A stretch of DNA of 64,000 nucleotides from Nocardioides sp. cx-173 (GTDB taxonomy: Bacteria; Actinomycetota; Actinomycetes; Propionibacteriales; Nocardioidaceae): NCBI RefSeq assembly GCF_021117365.1, contig NZ_CP088262.1, positions 1,240,001 to 1,304,000 on the forward strand, written 5' to 3'. The translations under genes and the position numbers were made by a program. Positions within the stretch are counted from its first letter, which is position 1; each line of letters begins with the position of its first letter. The notes beneath the pieces are model-generated. The model did not search any database and was not told the origin of the DNA. It was given only the letters and a program-made list of their open reading frames with translations. Shown piece after piece: positions 49,114 through 57,871 of this stretch.

Positions 49114-49256
49114 GGGGGGAGCTCCTCTATCCGGACACCGGACGGTGTTGCTGAGATTCTATATCCTCCTCAACCCTGCGCTCGATGAGGGCGTTCGCCG
49201 CACCTTGTCCCCGGCAGCCCGATATCGTATATTCTCTACAAATGAGAGGGGGAGCC
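49114..49256. promoter_or_regulatory. divergent promoter/operator region, gntR versus flavin-reductase operon
   Basis: Two AT islands: GAGATTCTATATCCTCC (49153-49168, gntR side) and GATATCGTATATTCTC (49221-49236). TATATT (49228-49233) is a likely -10, 8 nt before an ATG at 49242. GntR autoregulation and control of the 49257-56907 operon would act here. Confidence 0.58.
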
Positions 49257-50531
49257 ATGGTCGATGCGGCCGCGTTCCGCGACATGCTGTCGCAGTGGCC
49301 CAGTGGGGTCACGATCGTGACCACGCTGGTCGACGGCGTGCGCCACGGCATGACGGCGAGCTCGTTCTCCAGCGTCAGCCTCTCGCCTCCACTGGTCTCC
49401 ATCTGCCTGGACCGCAAGCTCTACACCCACGGCCTGATCGCCGACAGCGGCGTGTTCGGGGTCAGCGTGCTGGCCAAGGACCAGGCCGAGCTCGCCCGCC
49501 GCTTCGCCGGCATGGTCCCCGAGGTCACCGACCGGTTCGCGGGGGAGACGTGGTCGACGGCGACCACCGGGGTGCCGCTCCTGGACTCCGGGCTGGGCTG
49601 GGTCGACTGCACGGTCGTCCACCAGCACCCGGGCGGGGATCACACGATCTTCGTGGGCGAGGTGAGCGCCGCCCACACCGCGCGGCGTACGGCACCGCTG
49701 CTCTTCCACTCGCGCGGCTGGGGCCAGTTCGCCGACGTGCTGCCCGACGTCGCGGCCCTGTCCGACAGCGGCCTGGTGGCCGCTCTCGCGGCCCGCGACG
49801 GGGACGCGGCGTGGGTGGCCGAGGCCGCCGCCCGGGTGGCCGCGACCGGCATCCGGGTCCGGGTGCTCGACCTCACCACCGGCGACGCCGCTGCGGTGCC
49901 GCTCCCCGACGGGGCGAGCGGGTCCGCGCTCGTCGCGGACCCCGGGCAGGCCCGGCAGGCCCTCGACCTCGGCGTGCCGACGCTCGAGCTGGCTCTGGCC
50001 GACCCGCGTGAGGCCGCGCAGGTCGTCGAGCGGCTCGGTCCCCTCGCGCCGCGGACCTCCGTGATCGTCCCCCATGCCTTTCTGCCCCGGTGCGCCGACG
50101 ACGTCCTCGCCGCCGTGCACGTGCTCTCCGGCGCCGGTGTCCTGGAGATCTGCCTCGACGACACCGCGGGGGAGGCGACCCTGCTCGAGATCCGCGCGAC
50201 GCTGCAGGAGGCGGTCGGCGTCGCCCGGCCGGTGCCGCTGCGCGTGAGCCTGGAGGACCGGGACCGACTCGGCCTGGTCAAGGCGCTCACCGCCCTCAAG
50301 AGCGGGGTGAACCACTTCGACACCACCCTGGTCGGCCTCGACGGCGCGCTTGCCACGGAGGACCTGATCCGGCTGCTCGGAACCATCGACGTCCACACCC
50401 CGGTGGACGGCGCCGCCCTCGGTCTGCTGGCCGAGCACGTGCGGCGGCGTCTTGCCGACCGGGCGGACCTGCCGGCGCGGCGCCACGACCTCAGTCCATA
50501 CCCACCCGACCACGTAGGAGCCGCAGGATGA
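49257..50531 (+). CDS. flavin reductase fused to a degenerate HMG-CoA-lyase-like barrel
   Basis: 424 residues. Residues 1-165 form an FMN-binding split barrel of the flavin reductase partner type (RDMLSQWPSGVTIVTTLVDG, MTASSFSSVSLSPPLVSICL). Residues about 170-410 follow the HMGL fold (LEICLDDTAGEAT, VNHFDTTLVGLDGALATEDLI), but the metal-binding HxH is missing (LRVSLEDRDRLG in its place), so lyase activity is unlikely. It probably supplies reduced flavin to the acyl-CoA-dehydrogenase-fold protein next door (ATGA overlap). An in-frame ATG at 49242, possibly leaderless, is an alternative start. Confidence 0.8.
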   Translation: MVDAAAFRDMLSQWPSGVTIVTTLVDGVRHGMTASSFSSVSLSPPLVSICLDRKLYTHGLIADSGVFGVSVLAKDQAELARRFAGMVPEVTDRFAGETWSTATTGVPLLDSGLGWVDCTVVHQHPGGDHTIFVGEVSAAHTARRTAPLLFHSRGWGQFADVLPDVAALSDSGLVAALAARDGDAAWVAEAAARVAATGIRVRVLDLTTGDAAAVPLPDGASGSALVADPGQARQALDLGVPTLELALADPREAAQVVERLGPLAPRTSVIVPHAFLPRCADDVLAAVHVLSGAGVLEICLDDTAGEATLLEIRATLQEAVGVARPVPLRVSLEDRDRLGLVKALTALKSGVNHFDTTLVGLDGALATEDLIRLLGTIDVHTPVDGAALGLLAEHVRRRLADRADLPARRHDLSPYPPDHVGAAG

Positions 50532-51856
50532 CGGCACGACTGACTGCTGAGCAACTTCTCTCCGACCTCACCGAGGCCGAGCGGGAGCGTGCCGCCCGCG
50601 TGGAGTCGGTGCTGCCGACGATCCGGGCCGCGGCCATGGAGGCCGACGCGCGCGGGGAGTTCCCTCCGGGCCACGTCAAGCTGCTCGCCGACGCCGGGCT
50701 GCTCGGCCTCGTCGTGCCCGTCGAGTACGGCGGTCTCGGTGGCGGCCTGCGCGACCTCGCGGCGACGACGTACGCCCTCGGGACCGCGTGCGGCTCGACG
50801 GCGCTGGCGTTCTTCTTCCACTGCTCGGCCTCCTCGCGGGGCATGCTGCCGCTGGCGGCGATCGAGGCCGGGCTGTACGCCGACGAGGAGCGCGAGGAGG
50901 TGCGGGCCTTCGCCGAGCAGGTGCTGCATCTGATGGGCCGCGACCAGCGGTGCCTGGCCAACTTCGCGAGCGAGGCGGTCAAGGCGAGCAACGCCAACGT
51001 GCTGATCAGCACCTTGGCGACCGCGACCGAGGGCGGCTGGCTGCTCAACGGCGAGAAGTCGTTCGGGTGCCTGTCCGGCACGGCCGACTACTACCTGGTG
51101 ACCGCGCGGCGCGAGGACGTGGAGGGCCTCGACGCGCTCAGCCTCTTCCTGGTCGCCCGGGACTCCGCCGGGGTGCGTCCGCGCCAGCAGTGGAACGGCC
51201 TGGGCATGCGCGCCTCCGACAACCACGGGCTGGTGATGGAGGAGTGCTTCGTCCCCGCCGACAAGGCGCTCACCGTGCCCGGCGGCTTCGGCCGGGCCAC
51301 GCAGATGTCGCGCGGCTCGTGGGTCGGCAACCAGATCGCGATCGCCGCGATCTACGCCGGGATCGCGCGCGGCGCGTGGGAGTACGCCTTCGACCGGACC
51401 ATGTCGGCGACCTTCGCCGACACCGGCAAGCCGATCGCCTCCAGCCCGATGCACCAGGTGCTGATCGGGGACGGGGAGCAGCAGCTGGCCGAGGCGCACC
51501 TGTGGCTGCGTCGCCAGATCGAGCTCGAGGTCAGCGATCCGCCGATCCTGCCCAAGGAGGAGGTCGTGCAGAGCTGGAAGCTCGCGAAGGGCGCCATCTG
51601 CGAGCGCGCCTTCGCGGTCGCGATCGACGCCCTCAAGATGTGCGGCACCTCCGGCGCCCTGCTCGACAACGTCGTGGGACGCTCGGTGCGCGACACCGCG
51701 ATGGGGCTCGTGCAGGCGTTCCCGGCCGAGCGCGGCCGGCTGGACCTGGCGCGGCTGCTGGTCGAGGAGGAATCATGGGCCGGGCTGACCACCAGCGACT
51801 CCTTCGACAAGCCGCCGGCCGCCCAGCCGGCCCTCGCAGGACAGGGTGAGGGGTGA
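50528..51856 (+). CDS. acyl-CoA-dehydrogenase-fold flavoprotein (possible group D monooxygenase)
   Basis: 442 residues. N-terminal helical domain (LLADAGLLGLVVPVEYGGLGGG), beta domain (WLLNGEKSFGCLSGTADYYLVTA) and C-terminal four-helix domain. Next to a flavin reductase gene it may be a two-component monooxygenase of the DszC/HpaB-like group rather than a true acyl-CoA dehydrogenase. The usual catalytic glutamate of dehydrogenases was not identified with certainty. Translationally coupled on both sides. Confidence 0.78.
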   Translation: MTARLTAEQLLSDLTEAERERAARVESVLPTIRAAAMEADARGEFPPGHVKLLADAGLLGLVVPVEYGGLGGGLRDLAATTYALGTACGSTALAFFFHCSASSRGMLPLAAIEAGLYADEEREEVRAFAEQVLHLMGRDQRCLANFASEAVKASNANVLISTLATATEGGWLLNGEKSFGCLSGTADYYLVTARREDVEGLDALSLFLVARDSAGVRPRQQWNGLGMRASDNHGLVMEECFVPADKALTVPGGFGRATQMSRGSWVGNQIAIAAIYAGIARGAWEYAFDRTMSATFADTGKPIASSPMHQVLIGDGEQQLAEAHLWLRRQIELEVSDPPILPKEEVVQSWKLAKGAICERAFAVAIDALKMCGTSGALLDNVVGRSVRDTAMGLVQAFPAERGRLDLARLLVEEESWAGLTTSDSFDKPPAAQPALAGQGEG

Positions 51857-53376
51857 CGACCACGTCGTACGACGCCGGCGCCGTGCGCCTGGAGCTGCCG
51901 GAGGTCTCGCAGCTCGTGGCCGGGCGCTGGTCGGTGCCGAGCGAGCGGCTCGACCTGGTCCTGGAGGACCCGTTCCTGGGGACGCAGCTGGGCTCCGCCG
52001 TCGCGACCGGCGCCGAGGACGTCGAGCGCGCGGGCGCCGCGGCCGCCGCGGCCTACCAGTCGGGCGCGTGGGTGCGGATGTCGCCCGGCGCGCGCGCCGA
52101 CGTGCTGGACGCGATCGCCACCGAGCTCGAGGAGGAGGTGCCCCGGCTCGCGGCGCTCGAGGCGTTCGCCACAGGCGTGCCGGTCAGCCAGACGAGCATC
52201 GTCGGGGTGATCGTGCCCGGCGCCTTCCGGCTCGCCGCGCAGATGCTGCGGGGCGGCGCCCTGCTCGAGGTGCTGGATGGCCCGGCCGGGCACCCGGTCG
52301 AGGTGCACCGGCTGCCTCTCGGCCCGGCCCTGTGCCTGGTGCCCTGGAACGCCCCCGCCCCCATGGCCGCCCACAAGGTCGCGAGCTCGCTCGCGGCCGG
52401 CTGCCCCACCATCCTCAAGCCGAGCGAGTTCGCCCCGTACGCGACCACGGAGATGGCGCGCGTCGTCTCCCGCGTGCTCGCGGACGCCGGCCTGGACAGC
52501 GGCGCCGACGTCGGCACCTTCCAGCTCGTGCAGGGCGGTCCTGCCGTGGGCGGGGCGCTGGTGCGGGACCCGCGGGTGCGGGCCGTCTCCTTCACCGGCG
52601 GCCTCGAGGGCGGGCGCGCCATCGCGACCGCGTGCGCCCCCGACTTCACCGCGACCCAGCTCGAGCTCGGCGGCAACAACGCGCTGATCGTGCTGCCGGA
52701 CGCCGACCCCACCGACGCCGCCCGGGCGGCGGTCGACCTGCTGACCACCCTCAACGGCCAGTGGTGCCGCGCGCTGGGCCGGCTGATCCTGCCCGCCGAC
52801 TCCGCCGACGAGATCCTCCGGCTCGCGCTGGAGCGGCTCGCCGGCCTGCGGACCGGCGACCCGCTCGACCCGGCCACCGAGCTGGGCCCGGTCGTGCACT
52901 CGGCCCACCTGGCCCGCCTGCGTGCGGCCATCGCGGACCGGGTCGCCCTCGGCGGGACGGCGGCGGCCACCACGCCGCTGCCCGACGGCGGCCACTTCCT
53001 GGCGCCGACCCTGCTGACGGGGGTGGCCTCCGAGGACGCCCTGCACGAGGTCTTCGGCCCCGTCGCCACCGTCCACGTCTACCGCGACGTGGACGGTGAC
53101 GACGGCGCGGTCGCCCTGGCCAACGCGACGCCGTACGGCCTCGAGGGCTACGTCGTCGGCGCCGACACCGAGCGGGCGCTGAACGTCGCGCGACGGGTCC
53201 GCGCCGGCGAGGTGAAGGTCAACGGGTCGACCATCATGAGCCTGCACCTGATGACGCCGCGCCCCGCCTGGGGACTCTCCGGGCTGGGTGAGGAGGGCAC
53301 GCTGGAGACCATCCGCGTGTTCACCGGTGCCCGGGTCGTCGGCCTCGAGGGTGGCTTCGCGCTGCACTCGCGGTGA
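51853..53376 (+). CDS. aldehyde dehydrogenase
   Basis: 507 residues, NAD(P)-dependent ALDH superfamily. PWNAPAPMAAHK, KPSEFAP, FTGGLEGGR, catalytic Glu271 (LELGGNN) and Cys305 (GQWCRALGR). It oxidises an aldehyde formed earlier in the pathway. GTG start overlapping the upstream stop; GTGA overlap with the lyase gene downstream. Confidence 0.9.
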   Translation: MTTTSYDAGAVRLELPEVSQLVAGRWSVPSERLDLVLEDPFLGTQLGSAVATGAEDVERAGAAAAAAYQSGAWVRMSPGARADVLDAIATELEEEVPRLAALEAFATGVPVSQTSIVGVIVPGAFRLAAQMLRGGALLEVLDGPAGHPVEVHRLPLGPALCLVPWNAPAPMAAHKVASSLAAGCPTILKPSEFAPYATTEMARVVSRVLADAGLDSGADVGTFQLVQGGPAVGGALVRDPRVRAVSFTGGLEGGRAIATACAPDFTATQLELGGNNALIVLPDADPTDAARAAVDLLTTLNGQWCRALGRLILPADSADEILRLALERLAGLRTGDPLDPATELGPVVHSAHLARLRAAIADRVALGGTAAATTPLPDGGHFLAPTLLTGVASEDALHEVFGPVATVHVYRDVDGDDGAVALANATPYGLEGYVVGADTERALNVARRVRAGEVKVNGSTIMSLHLMTPRPAWGLSGLGEEGTLETIRVFTGARVVGLEGGFALHSR

Positions 53377-54281
53377 GCGGCGTGACCTCTGACATCGGCG
53401 CGCCCCAGCGGCTGCGCGCGCTGGTCGGCGGGCCCGACGTGGTGCACCTGCCCGGCGTGTACGACGCGGTGACGGCGCTGCTCGCGGCCCGCGCCGGAGC
53501 CGCGGCGGTCTGCCTCTCCGGTGCGGCGACCTCCGCGGTGGCGCTCGGACTGCCCGACCTCGGCCACGTCCACGGCACCGACATCGCCGGGCGGGCCGCC
53601 GAGCTCACCGCCGTCCTGGGGGGCCTCCCCGTCCTCGCCGACGCCGACACCGGCTACGGCAGCGCCCTGCAGGCGCGCCGCACCACCCGGCTGTACGCGG
53701 CCGCGGGGGTCGGCGGCCTGCACCTGGAGGACCAGGCCTCGCCCAAGCGGTGCGGCCACCTCGCCGGCAAGGCGGTCGTCGGCCTCGCCGAGGCCGCGGG
53801 CCGGGTCCGGGCCGCCGCCGAGGCGGGCACCGACCTGGTCGTCGTGGCGCGCACCGACGCGCTGTCGGTCGAGGGGCTGGACTCCGTGGTCGAGCGCGCG
53901 GTCGCCTACGCCCGCGCGGGTGCCGACGCGATCTTCGTGGAGGGCGCCGACCTGACGGCCCACACCGCGGTGGCCGCCGCCCTCGAGCGGACCGTGGGGC
54001 CGGTGCCGCTGGTGCACAACCGCTCGGAGGCAGCGGGACCGGTCGACGCCGGTCCCACCGACGCCGAGCTGCGCGCCGTCGGGGTGCGCCTGGTCATCCA
54101 CCCGGTCTCGGCGCTGCTCGCCGCGGCCGCCGCCGCCGCCGAGGTCTACGCCGCCATCGCGCGCGACGGCCACGCCGCCGCGACCTCCCGTCTGGAGTGG
54201 ACGGGGCTCACCGACCTGCTGGGGCTGCCCGACCAGCTCGAGCTCGACCAGCGGTACGCCGCTTCCCTGGAGGTGCCATGA
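53373..54281 (+). CDS. isocitrate lyase/PEP mutase-family C-C lyase (2-methylisocitrate or dialkylmalate lyase-like)
   Basis: 302 residues, TIM barrel of the ICL/PEPM family. VHLPGVYDAVTALLA, Mg-site LADADTGYG (Asp90, Asp92) and the catalytic loop PKRCGHLAG with Cys127 mark a lyase rather than a mutase. Relatives cleave 2-methylisocitrate or 2,3-dimethylmalate to pyruvate plus a short acid. In this island a branched malate derived from a maleate intermediate would be a logical substrate (inference). GTG start. Confidence 0.83.
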   Translation: MSGVTSDIGAPQRLRALVGGPDVVHLPGVYDAVTALLAARAGAAAVCLSGAATSAVALGLPDLGHVHGTDIAGRAAELTAVLGGLPVLADADTGYGSALQARRTTRLYAAAGVGGLHLEDQASPKRCGHLAGKAVVGLAEAAGRVRAAAEAGTDLVVVARTDALSVEGLDSVVERAVAYARAGADAIFVEGADLTAHTAVAAALERTVGPVPLVHNRSEAAGPVDAGPTDAELRAVGVRLVIHPVSALLAAAAAAAEVYAAIARDGHAAATSRLEWTGLTDLLGLPDQLELDQRYAASLEVP

Positions 54282-55471
54282 GCAACCCGGTCATCGTCGT
54301 GGGGGCCGGGCCGGTCGGCCTGACCGCCGCCCTCACCCTGGTCCGCCGCGGCCTGCAGGTGGTCGTCCTCGAGGCGGGGCCGGGCCTGGCGGCCGAGTCG
54401 CGCGCCTCGACGTACCACCCGCCGAGCCTGGAGATGCTCGCGGAGCTGGGCGTCCTGGACGCGCTCCTGGAGCGCGGCATCGTCTCCACCACCTTCCAGT
54501 ACCGCGACCGGGTCGACGGGCCGATCGCCGAGCTCGACCTGGGCGCGCTCGCCGCGGACACGCCGTACCCGTTCCGGGTGCAGTGCGAGCAGAGCAAGCT
54601 CACGCCGATCCTGCTCCGGGCGCTGGAGGAGAGCGGGTCCGCCACCGTGCACTTCGAGCAGGAGGTGGTCGCGGTCGAGCAGGACCGGCACGGCACGGCC
54701 GTGCGCACCGGCAGCGGGCAGGAGTGGCGCAGCGACTGGCTGGTCGCAGCGGACGGCGCCAGCTCGGTGGTCCGCAAGAGCGTCGGCGCACAGTTCGAGG
54801 GGATCACCTATCCCGAGCGGTTTCTGGTCGTCTCCACGACCGAGGACCTGTCGACGGCGCTGCCGGGCATCGCGGCCGTCAACTACGTCTTCGACCCGCA
54901 CGAGTGGCTGGTCCTGCTGCAGACCCCCGAGCACTGGCGGATCCTGTTCCCCACCGACCCGGACACGCCGGACGAGGTCGAGACCGGCGCCGTACGCGTC
55001 CAGGAGCGGCTGCGGGGGGTGGCCGACCTGGGCCGTGACTGGGACCTCCTGCATGCCTCGCTGTACCGGGTCCACCAGCGGGTCGCCGACCGGTTCCGCA
55101 TCGGCCGGGCCCTGCTCGTGGGCGACGCCGCTCACGTCAACAACCCGCTGGGCGGGATGGGCATGAACAGCGGCATCCACGATGCCTGCCTGGCCGGTGC
55201 CGCGCTGGCCGACGTCATCGCCGGCGCCGACGCGGGCGTCCTCGACGCCGTGCTGGACGCGCGGCGCGACGTCGCCCTCTCCTACGTGCGCACGGTCACC
55301 CACGACAACTGGAAGCAGCTGCGCGAGACCGACCCGGACGCGCGCCGCGCCCACCACGACGAGCTGCGAGCCTTGGCGGCCGACCCGGCCGCCAGCCGTG
55401 CCCACCTCAGGCGGACCTCCATGATCGACTCGCTCCGTCCGCGCGACCTGGTCCCGGAGCCGCCGCGGTGA
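54278..55471 (+). CDS. class A FAD-dependent monooxygenase (aromatic hydroxylase type)
   Basis: 397 residues. Rossmann GxGxxG in VVGAGPVGLTAALTL, NADPH/FAD motif VAADGASSVVRKSVG, and ribityl-binding GDAAHVNNPLGGMGMNSGIHD. Related to phenol-type hydroxylases but without the C-terminal thioredoxin-like domain. It would hydroxylate an aromatic or pyrrolic ring with NAD(P)H and O2. Coupled by ATGA to the lyase gene and by GTG overlap to the second ALDH. Confidence 0.89.
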   Translation: MSNPVIVVGAGPVGLTAALTLVRRGLQVVVLEAGPGLAAESRASTYHPPSLEMLAELGVLDALLERGIVSTTFQYRDRVDGPIAELDLGALAADTPYPFRVQCEQSKLTPILLRALEESGSATVHFEQEVVAVEQDRHGTAVRTGSGQEWRSDWLVAADGASSVVRKSVGAQFEGITYPERFLVVSTTEDLSTALPGIAAVNYVFDPHEWLVLLQTPEHWRILFPTDPDTPDEVETGAVRVQERLRGVADLGRDWDLLHASLYRVHQRVADRFRIGRALLVGDAAHVNNPLGGMGMNSGIHDACLAGAALADVIAGADAGVLDAVLDARRDVALSYVRTVTHDNWKQLRETDPDARRAHHDELRALAADPAASRAHLRRTSMIDSLRPRDLVPEPPR

Positions 55472-56907
55472 TCACCCGCGAGAACCCCGCCCGCACCGAC
55501 GAGCTGGTCGGCACCGTCTGCGTCACCACGCCCGCGCAGGTCGACCGGGCGCTCGAGCGGGCGCGCGACGCGCAGCGCGGGTGGGCGGCTCTGGCCGTGC
55601 CGGACCGGGCGGGCGCGGTGCGCGCCGCGACGGGTGCGGTCGAGCCGGTGCTCGAGGAGCTGGCCGAGTTGATGGCGCGCGAGACCGGCAAGGTGCTGGG
55701 CGACAGCCGGGGTGAGCTCGCGTTCGCGCTGACCGTGCTGCGGTGGGCGGCCGACCGCGCCGAGGCGCTGCTGGTCGACCGCGAGCTCGACGACACCCAA
55801 GGCAGGCTCCTGGTCCGGCACCGCCCGTTCGGGGTCGTCGGCGCCATCACCCCCTGGAACGCGCCGGTGGTGCTGGCCGCGCTCAAGGTCGGACCGGCCC
55901 TCGCGGCCGGCAACGCCGTAGTGGTCAAGCCGTCGCCACTGGCGCCGTTCGCCGTGCAGCGGTTTCTGGAGACCGTCGCGGCGCGGCTGCCGGCCGGGCT
56001 GCTCCAGGTCGTGCAGGGTCACGCCGAGACCGCGGCCGCCCTGGTCGGCAGCTCGCTGGTCGACCGGGTGGCCTTCACGGGCGGGGAGTCCGCCGGCCGC
56101 GCGATCGGCTCGCTGGCCGGTCGCGCCCTGACGCCGGCCCTGCTCGAGCTGGGCGGCAACGACCCCGCCGTGCTGCTCCACGACGTGGTCCTCGACGACG
56201 GCGCCGCCGACCGGCTGCTCATGGCGGCGTTCGCCACCAGCGGCCAGGTGTGCATGGCCGTCAAGCGGCTCTACGTGCACCGCTCCCGCTACGACGAGGC
56301 GGTCGAGGCCCTGCGCGCCGCCGCCGACCGGATGCTGTGCGTCGGCGACCCGCTGCACGACGGGGTCTCGATGGGCCCGGTGGTGAGCGGCCAGTCCGCC
56401 GACCGGGTCTCCGCGCTCGTCGCGCAGGCCGTGGCTGGTGGCGCAGAGGCACTGGTGCTCGGCTCGGTCGATGCACAGACCGACCTCGGCCGCGGCTACT
56501 TCGTCCGCCCGAGCCTAGTGCTCGGTGCCGGCGACGCGGACCCGCTGGTCGCGGCCGAGCAGTTCGGCCCGGCGCTTCCGGTGCTCGCCTTCGACGACGA
56601 GGAGGAGGTGCTCGCGCGCGCCAACGCCGGGGACCTGGGCCTCGGCGCGTCGGTCTGGTCGGCCGACGAGGAGCACGCCTTCGCGCTGGGCGCCCGGATG
56701 GAGGCCGGCTTCACGTTCGTGAACACGCACAACCGCACCGGCCTGACTCTGCGGGCGCCGTTCGGCGGGGTGAAGCGCTCCGGCTGGGGTCGCGAGTACG
56801 GCGACGAGGGCGTGCTGGAGTACGTCCAGCCGTGCGTCGTCCACGCTCCCGCGGCCTTCCGCGCCGGTGGCGCGCCCCTGGCGGCGGCGGCGTACCCCAC
56901 CGGCTGA
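55468..56907 (+). CDS. aldehyde dehydrogenase (second copy)
   Basis: 479 residues. PFGVVGAITPWNAPVVLAAL, KPSPLAP, Glu227 (LELGGND) and Cys262 (TSGQVCMAVKR). Distinct from the ALDH at 51853 and lacking an N-terminal extension, so the two probably act on different aldehydes. Last gene of the operon; hairpins follow. Confidence 0.9.
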   Translation: MITRENPARTDELVGTVCVTTPAQVDRALERARDAQRGWAALAVPDRAGAVRAATGAVEPVLEELAELMARETGKVLGDSRGELAFALTVLRWAADRAEALLVDRELDDTQGRLLVRHRPFGVVGAITPWNAPVVLAALKVGPALAAGNAVVVKPSPLAPFAVQRFLETVAARLPAGLLQVVQGHAETAAALVGSSLVDRVAFTGGESAGRAIGSLAGRALTPALLELGGNDPAVLLHDVVLDDGAADRLLMAAFATSGQVCMAVKRLYVHRSRYDEAVEALRAAADRMLCVGDPLHDGVSMGPVVSGQSADRVSALVAQAVAGGAEALVLGSVDAQTDLGRGYFVRPSLVLGAGDADPLVAAEQFGPALPVLAFDDEEEVLARANAGDLGLGASVWSADEEHAFALGARMEAGFTFVNTHNRTGLTLRAPFGGVKRSGWGREYGDEGVLEYVQPCVVHAPAAFRAGGAPLAAAAYPTG

Positions 56908-56966
56908 GCCGGCCGGATGACGATCGCGTAAATCGCCCCCGGCGGCAGCGCTGGGGGACGAGACTC

Positions 56967-56993
56967 GGGTCCACCCGGAGAGGCCCCGGACCC
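56967..56993 (+). terminator. hairpin(s) between the ALDH gene and the RCCR-like operon
   Basis: GGGTCC pairs with GGACCC (56967-56972 and 56988-56993); a second possible stem CCCCC/GGGGG lies at 56936-56957. No T-tract. Together they may end the first operon before the new promoter. Confidence 0.45.
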
Positions 56994-57003
56994 CCTTGCA
57001 CTG

Positions 57004-57021
57004 CCTATAGATCATATATAG
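57004..57021 (+). promoter_or_regulatory. AT-rich operator/promoter of the RCCR-PAO-like operon
   Basis: CTATAGATCATATATAG is an interrupted palindrome (CTATA/TATAG arms) in otherwise GC-rich DNA, 35 bp upstream of the ATG. It shares ATCATATATA with the site at 42805 (minus strand). It can serve as -10 and as GntR operator. AGGAG at about 57042 is the ribosome-binding site. Confidence 0.62.
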
Positions 57022-57055
57022 TCTCGGAAAGACCTCACCACAGGAGCCGCGCAAG

Positions 57056-57868
57056 ATGAGCCAGAACCTGAAGTCCGTGCAGGAGCACTTCGACGCGGCT
57101 GCGCCGATCGACGTCTCGGAGACCTTCGCGACCTGGCTGGCGCTGGTCGAGCGGCTGCGGGCGCGGCTCGCCGAGCGGTTCGAGCTCACCCGCGACCCGT
57201 CCTCGGAGGTGCTCGAGTCCTTCGGCGGCAACGGCGGACCGACCGGCCGGGTGCGCACCTACGCCGGCCCGGAGATCGACTGGCTGGTGCACTCCCACAT
57301 GGAGAACGCCGCACTCGGCTTCTGCAACGTGCACCTCACGGTGTGGCTCGGCCCCCAGGTGCGGGTGCCGCACTTCGGGATGGCGCTGGGCGCCTTCCCG
57401 CACGGCTGGGTCTACCTCGACTCCGTGCCTCGCTCGAACCTGCTGACCGACACCGACTCGTTCGACCGCTACTACGCGCCGATCAACGCCCGGTGGGAGC
57501 AGATCCGCACCGAGAACACCTTCCTCGAGCCGTTCGTCAGCCGCAGCGCCTTCGTGCGTGCGGGGCTCTCGCCCACGGCGCACTGCTACATGGCGCCGCC
57601 CGACAGTCGCACCACGGACCTGGTGGCCGAGATCGCCGAGGAGCACCTGGAGCGCTGGCTCGGCTGGGTCGACGAGGCGGAGCGGGTGCCGCTCGAGGAG
57701 CAGGCCGAGCTCGCCGCCAGCGACGAGGCGATCCGCCGCAACATCGCCGAGCGGGACCCGGCCAACGAGATGGGCGACCGGTTCTTCGGCCCCGACATGA
57801 CCACCACCCTGGTGCGTGCCCTCTGGGGCGGCGACCGGGTCCTCGCCCGCGCGCACGAGCGGGGCTGA
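57056..57868 (+). CDS. red chlorophyll catabolite reductase (RCCR)-like protein
   Basis: 270 residues. The order of motifs follows plant RCCR: PHFGMALG (105-112), a strand ending in Asp122 then VPRSNLLTD (plant: LPHRKDLVL), DRYY (137-140), PFVSRSAFVRAGLSPTA (159-175; plant: PYVSPSLFVRSAFSPTA), and an acidic ERDPANEMGDRFFGPD near the C-terminus. RCCR is a ferredoxin-dependent bilin reductase that reduces the open-chain product of pheophorbide a oxygenase. There is no plastid transit peptide. First gene of an operon with PAO-, hydrolase- and NYC1-like partners. Recalled alignment, not a search. Confidence 0.8.
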   Translation: MSQNLKSVQEHFDAAAPIDVSETFATWLALVERLRARLAERFELTRDPSSEVLESFGGNGGPTGRVRTYAGPEIDWLVHSHMENAALGFCNVHLTVWLGPQVRVPHFGMALGAFPHGWVYLDSVPRSNLLTDTDSFDRYYAPINARWEQIRTENTFLEPFVSRSAFVRAGLSPTAHCYMAPPDSRTTDLVAEIAEEHLERWLGWVDEAERVPLEEQAELAASDEAIRRNIAERDPANEMGDRFFGPDMTTTLVRALWGGDRVLARAHERG

Positions 57869-57871
57869 CCC

